Part shown: positions 25,501 through 32,618 of the stretch, one piece after another | Layout of the letters: each line of letters begins with the position of its first letter | How positions within the stretch are numbered: position 1 is the first letter of the stretch | Origin: CAIMWS01 sp964409245 | GTDB taxonomy: Bacteria; Verrucomicrobiota; Verrucomicrobiia; Limisphaerales; UBA1319 | Length of the DNA stretch: 64,000 nt | Reading direction: 5' to 3' | Assembly: GCA_964409245.1 (NCBI GenBank) | Contig: CAYPCQ010000027.1 | Location: 1 to 64,000 of the forward strand | Position numbers and translations under genes: made by a program | Notes under the pieces: model-generated | What the model was told of the DNA's origin: nothing | Database searches by the model: none | The model's input: the letters and a program-made list of their open reading frames with translations, nothing else

Positions 25501-26297
25501 TGCTGGGCAAGCGGGAGCGGGCGTCCATCCCCATGGCGGACGGTTTTCAGGTGGAGGCGGTCTGGACCTTGCCGCCGGATTTTGACGCCCGGAAAAAATA
25601 CCCCGTCTGGCTGATGACTTACGCCGGCCCGCAGATGCCCAGCATTGCGGATGCCTGGAGCGGCAGCGTTTGGGATCAGGTGCTGGCCGCGGCGGGGATC
25701 ATCGCATTGCACGTGGATCCGCGGCCGGCCAGCGGCAAAGGGGCCCAATCCGCCTGGACAGCCTACAAGCAACTGGGGGTCCAGGAGCTGAAGGATCTCG
25801 AGGGGGCGGTGGCTTGGTTCCAGAAAAAAGGGTGGGTGGATGGCACGCGCATCGGCCTTTCCGGCTACAGTTACGGCGGATTCATGACCGCCTTTGCCCT
25901 GACCCACAGCAAAATGTTCGCGGCTGGCATCGCCGGGGGCTCCCCCACGGATTGGCGGGATTACGATTCCATTTACACCGAGCGCTACATGCAGACCCCC
26001 CAGAATAATCCGGATGGCTACCAGGCCACCTCGGTGGTCAAAGCCGCGCGGAACCTGCACGGGCGGTTGCTGCTGGTCCACGGCCTGCTGGATGACAATG
26101 TGCACCCGGCCAACAGCCTCAAACTGATCCAGGCGCTGCAGCAGGCCGGCCAGCAATTCGACATGATGCTGTATCCCGATTACCGGCATGGCATCGGCGG
26201 CGGGCAATACCAGCGCGCCCAATACGATTTTATCCTGCGCACGCTGGGGGTCTCCCCGGGCAAAACCGGGCCGCCGGCGGCCCCCGCTGGAAAATAA
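22503..26297 (+). CDS. Fusion of M14 zinc carboxypeptidase and DPP-IV-type S9 peptidase, exported
   Basis: A 1264-residue predicted exported protein with two complete peptidase units. After a signal peptide (MRSCLSLICWGLLLAARASA), residues about 40-310 form an M14 carboxypeptidase: zinc ligands HGGE (His108, Glu111) and His210 in LDLHTTDG, substrate-binding NR in LDLNRD, and a candidate catalytic Glu297 in LLESYSH. After a linker (about 370-590) comes a beta-propeller with the DPP-IV paired Glu signature (FEEVFNRNYRAYWWSPDSRR), then the hydrolase with GYSYGG (Ser1123), Asp in LLDDNVHP and His in DYRHGI. All catalytic residues are present. It would trim peptides from both ends. ATG at 22503 overlaps the HAD stop; ATGs at 22506 and 22512 are alternatives. 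Confidence 0.88.
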   Translation: MMNMRSCLSLICWGLLLAARASAAPSGAELLTVAEKSRFAATANYEETSAWVDQLCTNSPLARRLELGRSTEGRSIPLLILADPPVASVEQARSQPGKLVVLMLGNLHGGEVDGKEALCLLAREICQATNHPFLKDFILAIVPLYNPDGNERMAPDHRPNQDGPRNGMGIRANGQGLDLNRDLVKLEAPETRALVGFLNEWDPALVLDLHTTDGSFHRNLVTYVGPNVLAGSKPLAKYVRNDFLPAVRREVKRQAGFNSFVYGNFDASHAQWRSVAGLGRYASSYVGLRGRIGILLESYSHASYKKRVLGLRDFVRVLLAQAAAQKAVLQKNLAQARSEAMAGVPTEDGGTVPEAQSLVAIRSELAPAAKKAKIAGFVEELRDNRPVSTGRPQTYEVELWDRARPLLSVRRPFAYVFPGSQTNLAAHLQRHGIEVDVLREDLDLDLETYRIDAVARDPGAFQKHNLRRIEATARQTHRRVPAGSFVVRARQKLADLIVYLLEPQSEDGLAVWNFFDDGLQAQGDFPVQRLPQAIPLFTARTPSLTGPKPPARITYEGVFELGQAPNLAGSPAGGYRWLEDDRHFLLPREGRLRKVEAATGQTAVFYEAGPLAAALAKIPGLDSQAAQGLAGRAGDQLSPDHAATLLQYENDLYYARLDGSQARRLTATPEPEELATFSPDGRWVAFVRKNDLHVVEVASGTERALTTGATDLLLNGKADWIYFEEVFNRNYRAYWWSPDSRRIAFFQTDDSPLPTFTLVNDLPRNQVLERARYPRPGEPNPRVRLGVVNVAGGSPRFADLSDYDVEGHLLTAVGWWPDSSNLYCCVQDRAQTWLDFCSVSPAGGSVARLFRDQTKAWIEAPEKVVFGADGSFTLTSERSGWKHLYHYSRQGTLKKALTSGDWEVRHILHLDEPGQWLYFTGTRDNLIGENLYRVSLTNQAIERLTRAPGSHRIQISPRGGLFIDHWSGFESPAQVALRKTDGSLVRRLDLNPVPGLAEWVLGKRERASIPMADGFQVEAVWTLPPDFDARKKYPVWLMTYAGPQMPSIADAWSGSVWDQVLAAAGIIALHVDPRPASGKGAQSAWTAYKQLGVQELKDLEGAVAWFQKKGWVDGTRIGLSGYSYGGFMTAFALTHSKMFAAGIAGGSPTDWRDYDSIYTERYMQTPQNNPDGYQATSVVKAARNLHGRLLLVHGLLDDNVHPANSLKLIQALQQAGQQFDMMLYPDYRHGIGGGQYQRAQYDFILRTLGVSPGKTGPPAAPAGK

Positions 26298-26357
26298 TCA
26301 AGCATTCACGGCCCTTTCAGGCTTGCTAATGCCACTTAAATTCGGTCTAACCACCCG

Positions 26358-27143
26358 ATGGCTATCTGGCTGGCGGTCGTAATATTGGGGATTATTGAAG
26401 GCATCACGGAGTTCCTGCCGATCTCATCGACGGGGCACCTGCTGATCGCCCAAAAATGGCTGGCGCACCAATCCGATCTCTTCGACATCGTCATCCAATG
26501 CGGGGCGGTGCTGGCGGTGCTGCCCTTGTTCCCGGACCGTTGCCGGCAGGTGTTGTTCAAGTGGCGCGAGGCAGAAACCCGGGATTACGTGTTCAAGCTC
26601 CTCGCCGCGTTTTTCATCACCGGGGCGGCCGGGTTCGTGCTGGAGAAAAAAGGGTTCAAATTGCGCGAGGAAACCACGCCCATCGCGCTGGCGCTCCTGA
26701 TCGGGGGGATCCTGTTCGTGGTGGTGGAGCGGTTGATCAAAAACCGCACGCAAACGGAAAAGGTTTCGTGGACCATGGCCGTTTTGGCGGGCGTGGGGCA
26801 GCTCATCGCCGCGATCTTCCCGGGTTCCTCGCGCTCCGGCACCACTATTCTATTGCTGCTCACCAGCGGCCTGAAACGGACGGCCGCCACGGAATTTTCC
26901 TTCCTGCTGGGCATCCCCACGATGCTGGCGGCCGGCGGGCTGAAGATTTTCAAGGCGCTGCGCCATCCCCCGGGGGGGCAGCCGGAAGATTGGGGCATGG
27001 TGGCGCTGGGTTTTGTGGTGGCCGCCCTGGTTTCCTTTGTGGTCGTCAAATGGCTGATCCGCTATGTCCAGACGCACACGTTTGAAATCTTCGGCTGGTA
27101 CCGCATCGCGCTGGCGGTGATCCTCCTGGCCTTATTCCGGTAA
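26358..27143 (+). CDS. uppP: Undecaprenyl-diphosphatase (BacA/UppP family)
   Basis: A 261-residue membrane enzyme that dephosphorylates undecaprenyl diphosphate so that the lipid carrier can be reused in peptidoglycan synthesis; it also confers some bacitracin resistance. Seen: the two family signatures, GIIEGITEFLPISSTGHL near the N-terminus and FPGSSRSGTTILL at about residues 154-166, and seven to eight hydrophobic helices. The length fits the family (about 260-275). The ATG at 26358 starts exactly at the conserved N-terminus. A strong convergent hairpin follows 5 bp after the stop. Confidence 0.95.
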   Translation: MAIWLAVVILGIIEGITEFLPISSTGHLLIAQKWLAHQSDLFDIVIQCGAVLAVLPLFPDRCRQVLFKWREAETRDYVFKLLAAFFITGAAGFVLEKKGFKLREETTPIALALLIGGILFVVVERLIKNRTQTEKVSWTMAVLAGVGQLIAAIFPGSSRSGTTILLLLTSGLKRTAATEFSFLLGIPTMLAAGGLKIFKALRHPPGGQPEDWGMVALGFVVAALVSFVVVKWLIRYVQTHTFEIFGWYRIALAVILLALFR

Positions 27144-27148
27144 GCAAA

Positions 27149-27174
27149 AGCGCGGTTTCCCAGGAAACCGCGCT
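27149..27174. terminator. Bidirectional hairpin terminator between uppP and the binding-protein gene
   Basis: A perfect 12-bp inverted repeat (AGCGCGGTTTCC at 27149-27160, GGAAACCGCGCT at 27163-27174) lies between two convergent genes. An A run on the left side gives U residues for the leftward transcript; the rightward side has no T tract. Confidence 0.65.
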
Positions 27175-27203
27175 GCGCGAACTGCAAAAACCGGATTTTG
27201 AGG

Positions 27204-28370
27204 TTACTTCTTCTTATAGGAGATGAACTTCCCATCCTTGACCGTGACCATCTCGAAGGCCTCCAGCGTCAGGCCGGTGTGATCGGTGGGTGAGAAATTG
27301 AACACGCCCGCGATCCCCACATGGTTTTTCAGGTTTTCCAGGGCTTCCCGCACCTTGGCGCGGTCGATGCTTTTGGCCTTTTGGATGGCGGCCTTGAGCA
27401 CCATCACCGCATCGTAGGCATGGCCGCCGAAGGTGCTGACATCCTCCTTAAAGCGGCTCTCATACTCTTTCTTGTAGGCGGCCAGCACCTTTTTCTGGGG
27501 GTGGGAGTTGGGCAGCTCCTCCACGATCAGCAGGCGGCCGGCCGGAAAGATGATGCCTTCGGCGGCCACCCCGGCCTGCTCCACATACTTGCGGTTGCCG
27601 AATCCGTGGCTCTGATACAGCGGCACATTCAGGCCGATCTGCTTCATGTTCTTGGCCAGGATGCTCTGGGCGGGCACGATGGACCAGTTGACCACCGCCT
27701 GCACCCCCGCCGTGCCTTTGATCTTGGTCAGGATGTCCGTCAGGTCGGTGGCCTGTTTGTCATAGACTTCGTTGGCCACGATCTCGAGCCCGAACGGTTT
27801 GACCAGATCCTCGAGCTGCTTCTTGCCGGCGTTGCCGAAGCCGTCGTTGCTGCTGAGCACGGCGATTTTTTTGATGCCATTGGTCTGCATGTGCTGGTAG
27901 ATCCAGGTGACCGCCTGGCTGTCCTTCTGGGGCGTCTTGAAGACATATTTGGCCAGCGGGTTGACGATCACTTCCGCCGCCGCGCAGGAAACCAGGATCA
28001 TCTTGTTCTGCTCGCAGATGGGCTTGATCTGGATGGTTTCGCCGCTGGTGGACGGGCCGAGGATGGCCACCACATCGTCCTCTTCGATCAATTGTTTGGC
28101 GAAGGAGACGGCCTTCTCCGGGCTGCTCGCGGTGTCTTTGATGATCAGCTGGACCTTCCGGCCGAGCAATCCGCCCGAGGCGTTCATTTGATCCACCAGC
28201 ATCTGGGCCGTTTTGGCCTCGGGCGCCCCGAGGAAGGAGGCCGGACCGGTTTGGGCGAACAAGGCGCCAATCTTGATGGGTTCTTGATTCCGAGCCGCCG
28301 CGGCCACGTTCAAACTGGAGATTCCCGTGAGGACCGCCACGCCCGCCAGCGCCGTCATTAATCGTTTCAT
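27204..28370 (-). CDS. Branched-chain amino-acid type ABC transporter substrate-binding protein
   Basis: A 388-residue periplasmic binding protein of the LivJ/Peripla_BP_6 family. Seen: a signal peptide (MKRLMTALAGVAVLTG ... SSLNVAAAA), then IKIGALFAQTGPASFLGAPE, VQLIIKDTASSPEKAV, VVAILGPSTSGETIQI and a C-terminal FNFSPTDHTGLTLEAFEMVTV, the usual order of the two-lobed fold. Ligand may be a branched-chain amino acid, an amide or an aromatic compound. No permease or ATPase genes (LivH, M, G, F) are adjacent in this window, so it is either an orphan or served by a distant transporter. Confidence 0.88.
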   Translation of the reverse strand: MKRLMTALAGVAVLTGISSLNVAAAARNQEPIKIGALFAQTGPASFLGAPEAKTAQMLVDQMNASGGLLGRKVQLIIKDTASSPEKAVSFAKQLIEEDDVVAILGPSTSGETIQIKPICEQNKMILVSCAAAEVIVNPLAKYVFKTPQKDSQAVTWIYQHMQTNGIKKIAVLSSNDGFGNAGKKQLEDLVKPFGLEIVANEVYDKQATDLTDILTKIKGTAGVQAVVNWSIVPAQSILAKNMKQIGLNVPLYQSHGFGNRKYVEQAGVAAEGIIFPAGRLLIVEELPNSHPQKKVLAAYKKEYESRFKEDVSTFGGHAYDAVMVLKAAIQKAKSIDRAKVREALENLKNHVGIAGVFNFSPTDHTGLTLEAFEMVTVKDGKFISYKKK

Positions 28371-28556
28371 GGTTTTTTCAGGTTATAAGTTTGTTTCGTT
28401 GCACCTGGGAAAAGACGCTGCTGAAGGAAGGCTCATTCAAACCAACGCTGTCCCCAGGCTGCATGGCCGAGCTTGGAAGGAGAGCGGCTGCTTGTCAAGC
28501 CGGGATAACCTCCCGGAATCCAGTTGATTAGATAAAATGCGGCCCCGCCGGATGGG

Positions 28557-29900
28557 TCAGGTCTCCACGTTGAATCCCATCTGCAGCGCCGCCCCGCGGT
28601 TGGCGATGCGGGCGCCGCCCCGGAAACGGTTGCCCAGGACAATCCCCGCTTTCACCGTGGCGGCCACTTCCAGGTGCGGCTTCGGATCCATGAAGTCGCA
28701 GGCCATGATGGTGAGCCCCTCGCAGCCGGCCCGGATGCACGGGGCGCCCTCCTGTTTGCGGTCCCACCAGGTGAAATGGCACCCGTTGAAGGTGACGTGC
28801 CCCTTGCCCTCCAGAAACGCCTGGGTGGTCATGCCGGGATTCTGGAAATCCCCCGCGCCGGGCCCCCAGAAACCGCAGTTGTTGAACTTCACCGGCCCGG
28901 CATTGCTGGCCGCCACCTCGATGGCGCCCATGAACTGGCTGTTGGTGAAAGCGATGCCGGCGTGCGGCTGCGAATGCTCCACCCGCACCGCCACGGGGGC
29001 GATGTCGTGCCCGCATTGGGTCAGGGTGGTATTGCCGGGGCCGTGCTGGAGCTGGGTGAACCGGAAGCCGGTGTGGTGGATGATGCTGAAACAGTTCACC
29101 ATGTATTCCCAATCCGTTTTGGCCAGGATGAAGGCTTCCCCCTGGGTGACCATGAATTTCACCACCGCCTCGGAGGTGGACCACCACGGGTTGAAATGCA
29201 CATTTTCGATCCGGCCGATGTCATACACCTGGTCCACCAGGATGCCGCGCCGCAAGGGCTGGCCATGGACGTTGCGGATCAGGTGGCGCTCGTTGTCGGT
29301 GGCGTCAATGCCCTGGTAGGGGTTGAGCAATTCCACATCCAGCACCGCCGGGTTTTTCCCGCGGAGGGCAATGGCCCAAGGGTAGGGGGCCGGCACGGCC
29401 TTGGAATCCTGCTCCGGATAGTAAATGACCAGGCCCTTGACCGTGCTGTTGGTGGTGAGCGTCAGAAAAGGCTCGCCCGTCTCCCGGCCCCGGCCGGCGG
29501 TGGGGAGCAGGGTGGTGCCGTCCTCCCCCGGCTTGGGGAGCCCGGCGTCCCGGATGCCATTATGCGCGGGCACGCTGCGGAACGTGCCCTCCAGCGCCAC
29601 CGAGCCGGGCACCTTGAGATTCCCGGCGCAGAGATAGCGGCCGCTGGGGGCGAACACGATGCCGCCACCGGCCTGGCGCGCGGTGTCCATGGCTTTTTGG
29701 AAGGCGCCAGTGTCATCGGTTTTACCATCCCCCCGGGCGCCGAAATCGCGCACGTTCCATACGCTGCGGGCCTCCGCCGGGGTTCCCGGCTCCGCGCCCA
29801 AAACCGCCGGGCTGGCCAGCATGGCCGCCGCCCCGGCAGGCCCGAACCCGGCCAAAAAATGCCTCCGGCTCACCGCTTCCCTCGCTGTCTCGCTAGTCAT
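28557..29900 (-). CDS. Tat-exported pectate-lyase-superfamily (parallel beta-helix) protein
   Basis: A 447-residue protein with a twin-arginine signal (SRRHFLAGFGPAGAAAMLA) and then VRDFGARGDGKTDDTGAFQKAM, the entry signature of pectate-lyase-superfamily and GH28-like right-handed beta-helix proteins. The rest consists of short strands with repeated N/F/G turns (FNNCGFWGPGAGDFQNPGM, FNGCHFTWWDRKQ), consistent with stacked coils. No classical GH28 catalytic Asp set was identified, so a lyase, hydrolase or binding role is open. The ATG at 29900 is chosen because AAAGGA lies 9 nt upstream; the ATG at 29909 sits right on that site. Confidence 0.75.
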   Translation of the reverse strand: MTSETAREAVSRRHFLAGFGPAGAAAMLASPAVLGAEPGTPAEARSVWNVRDFGARGDGKTDDTGAFQKAMDTARQAGGGIVFAPSGRYLCAGNLKVPGSVALEGTFRSVPAHNGIRDAGLPKPGEDGTTLLPTAGRGRETGEPFLTLTTNSTVKGLVIYYPEQDSKAVPAPYPWAIALRGKNPAVLDVELLNPYQGIDATDNERHLIRNVHGQPLRRGILVDQVYDIGRIENVHFNPWWSTSEAVVKFMVTQGEAFILAKTDWEYMVNCFSIIHHTGFRFTQLQHGPGNTTLTQCGHDIAPVAVRVEHSQPHAGIAFTNSQFMGAIEVAASNAGPVKFNNCGFWGPGAGDFQNPGMTTQAFLEGKGHVTFNGCHFTWWDRKQEGAPCIRAGCEGLTIMACDFMDPKPHLEVAATVKAGIVLGNRFRGGARIANRGAALQMGFNVET

Positions 29901-30265
29901 AATCCGCATTCCTTTCTGGTTTCGATTGGTGTTTAAAGGAGCCGGAAAAAAATAACCGCAGCAACCTCGCTGGTTCTTTTGGCCAAGAGCTTCGTTACTC
30001 ATTCGTTACAGATCACTGCGGATATGCGCCTCATTCGTGCCTTGCCCTTGGCCAAAATCCCGGCGCGAACTTGCCACCTTTATTTGTTTCCGGCTCCTAA
30101 TGTGTCCAGCAGACTAGCGGGCGGCGGCCGTTTGACGAATCATTTTTTCGCCGCCCGCTTTCCCGTTTTGGCGGGCTTGCCGCCGCCGCCGCCGGGGGCG
30201 CCAGCCACGCGGGAAATACTTTTCCCACGCTTGACTATGCCGCGCGGCAAACTTACGGTTTTCCA
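29901..30265. other. Divergent intergenic region with a long GC-rich hairpin
   Basis: A 365-bp gap between divergent glycan-related genes. It holds an 11-bp perfect inverted repeat (AGCGGGCGGCG at 30116-30126, CGCCGCCCGCT at 30149-30159) with a 22-nt loop containing a T run, perhaps a regulator site or attenuator. Promoters for both directions must lie here but were not identified. No gene is seen. Confidence 0.4.
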
Positions 30266-32596
30266 ATGCTCACACAAAATGGAAATACCCCCATGAAGGC
30301 GGCGCCCGCCGGCCATTCATTCCGCTGGTCCGCCCGGCTGGCCTGTGCCGTACTGAACCGGAAAAGCCTCGCCGCCGCTGCGCTTTTGCTGGCGGCAGGC
30401 TGGGTGTCCACCCGTGGGGCCACCGGCGCGATTCCTTTCCCCGCGGCCTTGCGGGACGCCAATGTGGAAGTCGCCCAAATGACTTCCGGCCAGCGCGAAA
30501 GCCTGATCGTGGGCAACGGCGATCTCTACGGCATTGTTTGGGAAAAGGAGGGCGGGCTGTTCGTGCGCATCACGAAAAACGACATTTGGGATGCCCGGGT
30601 CGATACCTCGGCCGACGGCCCCTTGCCCAAGGTGAATGTCCGGACCCGGCAGGTGACCGGTTCCACGGGCGCCCCGCCCAGCTACAACAAGCCGTATCCG
30701 CAGCCCCGTTGCGCCGTGGCGCTGCGCCTGGGGGCGGCCCAGCCCGCCGCCCCGGCCGCCGGGTTCCGGGCGGCCCTGGATTTGGAACATGCCGTGGCCA
30801 CCATCTCCCGGCCCAACGCCAGCCAAACCACCGGGGTGCGGGTGCTGGCGGATCGCAATGTGCTGCTCATCGACAGCGCCGAGCCGGTCCGCATCGAGGA
30901 AATCCGCGCCGCCACCCTGCCTCCGGCGCGCACCGGGGTCACGGAAGGGGTGGCCTGGCTGCACATGATCCTGCCGGGCGACCCGGATTATCGCGGCATG
31001 GAGTATGCCGTGGCCGCCGCGGCCGCCGGCCGCACCCAGGTGGTATCGCTGGTGACTTCCTTCGACCGGCCCGGGCAGGAGGTGCTCGCGGCCGCCCTGG
31101 CCCTGGCCCGGAAGACCCTGGAGGAGGCCGTCCAGTCCCGCGCCCAGCTCCTGGCCCAACATGAGCTGGCCTGGCATGACTTCTGGGCGCGCAGCGGGGT
31201 CAGCCTGGCCGACCGCGACCTCCAGCGCTGGTGGTACCGGATGCTTTACTTTGCGCGGACCCTCTGCCAGCCGGGCACGCTGCCGGTGGCGCTCATGCCG
31301 CCGCTGGCCACCGATGACACCCCCTGGCACGGGGACTACCATTTCAACTACAACTCCTGGCAGCCGTTCTGGTCCGTGATCTCGCCCAACCATCCCGAGC
31401 TGGCCGATCCGTGGATTTCCTACGTCCACAATTTGCGGGCGCGCGCCCAGTGGGTGGCCCGGGAGACCTTTGATTGCGACGGCGTCTATTATTCCATCAG
31501 CCAGTTCCTGCACGAGCCTGATCCCGCCGCCTGCGTCTCCCGGAACAAGCGGCAATTGACCATGAGCCCCTGGGGCATGACCATCGGCATGGTGGGCATG
31601 ACTGCCCAGAACCTCTGGCACAAACACCTGTGCGATCCCGACCGCGCCTACCTGGAAGCCAAAATCTACCCCACGCTCCGGGATGCGGCCCGTTTCTATC
31701 TGTCGTTCATGAAACAATGCGGCAAGGATGCGGCCGGCAAGATCCGGCTGGGGCCTTCCTACAGCCCCGAGCATGGCGACCTGGGCATCGATAACTGCCC
31801 CTTCGACCTCGCGTATGTTCATTACACCTTCGACGCCTTCGACCAGGCCTCCCGGGAGCTGGGCCAGGATCGCGAACTGGCCGCCGAGTGCCTGGCCATG
31901 AAGGCGCTGCTGGCCGATTATCCGGTGGCCCTGGATGCCGCCGGCCAGCCGGTGGTGGTGGATTGGACCGGCTGCAAGTACAAGCAGGTGGGGGTGCACA
32001 ACATCACCGTGCCGGCCTCCCCGGTCTTTCCCGGGGAGCAGGTCACCTGGTTCTCTCCGGAGCCGGTCAAGGATCTCTTCCGCCGCACCATCCAGGATAC
32101 CCGGTTCAACGGCAACAACTCCCACATCATTTTCAATATCGCCAAGGCCCGCCTCTCGATGCTGGAGGCGGTCACCGAATGCAAAACCTGGTTCAAGAGC
32201 CGCGAACTGCCCAACGGTCTGTTTGTCTGGCAGGGCCACGCGCATGGCACCTTCATGCCGGAAAGCATCGGGGTGGCCGCCCTGGTGACGGAGTTCCTCA
32301 TGCAGAGCGTGGGCAATACCATCCGGGTGTTCCCCTGCTGGCCGGCCGGCCAGGAGGCCTCCTTCAAGGATCTGCGCGCCCAGGGCGGGTTCCTGGTCTC
32401 GGCGGATTACGCCCGGGGCGGGGTGCAGCGGGTGTCCATCCTCGCCACCGTGGGCGGATCCTTGCGCCTGCTCAGCCCCTGGAAAACGGTGCTTGTCAAC
32501 GGGCGGGAAACGCTGGTAACGCTGGTGGACGCCGGCGGCGTGGTGGTGCTGCCCGCCCAGGCCCGGGCCACCTACACCTTCACCGCCGGGAAATAG
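30266..32596 (+). CDS. Exported GH95-like glycoside hydrolase
   Basis: A 776-residue protein with a signal-like N-terminus (hydrophobic stretch SLAAAALLLAAGW after a basic region). The start of the mature part, QRESLIVGNGDLYGIVWEKEG then RITKNDIWDARVD, matches the N-terminal beta-sandwich of GH95/DUF5703-type proteins. The central (alpha/alpha)6-like part contains WHGDYHFNYNSWQPFWSVIS and PSYSPEHGDLGIDN, and the end has HGTFMPESIGVAALVTEFL followed by a beta domain. GH95 enzymes release L-fucose or L-galactose; the substrate is inferred only at family level. Start could be the ATG at 30266 or at 30293; neither has a strong ribosome-binding site. It converges with the subtilase gene with 22 bp between. 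Confidence 0.75.
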   Translation: MLTQNGNTPMKAAPAGHSFRWSARLACAVLNRKSLAAAALLLAAGWVSTRGATGAIPFPAALRDANVEVAQMTSGQRESLIVGNGDLYGIVWEKEGGLFVRITKNDIWDARVDTSADGPLPKVNVRTRQVTGSTGAPPSYNKPYPQPRCAVALRLGAAQPAAPAAGFRAALDLEHAVATISRPNASQTTGVRVLADRNVLLIDSAEPVRIEEIRAATLPPARTGVTEGVAWLHMILPGDPDYRGMEYAVAAAAAGRTQVVSLVTSFDRPGQEVLAAALALARKTLEEAVQSRAQLLAQHELAWHDFWARSGVSLADRDLQRWWYRMLYFARTLCQPGTLPVALMPPLATDDTPWHGDYHFNYNSWQPFWSVISPNHPELADPWISYVHNLRARAQWVARETFDCDGVYYSISQFLHEPDPAACVSRNKRQLTMSPWGMTIGMVGMTAQNLWHKHLCDPDRAYLEAKIYPTLRDAARFYLSFMKQCGKDAAGKIRLGPSYSPEHGDLGIDNCPFDLAYVHYTFDAFDQASRELGQDRELAAECLAMKALLADYPVALDAAGQPVVVDWTGCKYKQVGVHNITVPASPVFPGEQVTWFSPEPVKDLFRRTIQDTRFNGNNSHIIFNIAKARLSMLEAVTECKTWFKSRELPNGLFVWQGHAHGTFMPESIGVAALVTEFLMQSVGNTIRVFPCWPAGQEASFKDLRAQGGFLVSADYARGGVQRVSILATVGGSLRLLSPWKTVLVNGRETLVTLVDAGGVVVLPAQARATYTFTAGK

Positions 32597-32618
32597 CGGC
32601 CTGCGCCCCCGACCGGGG

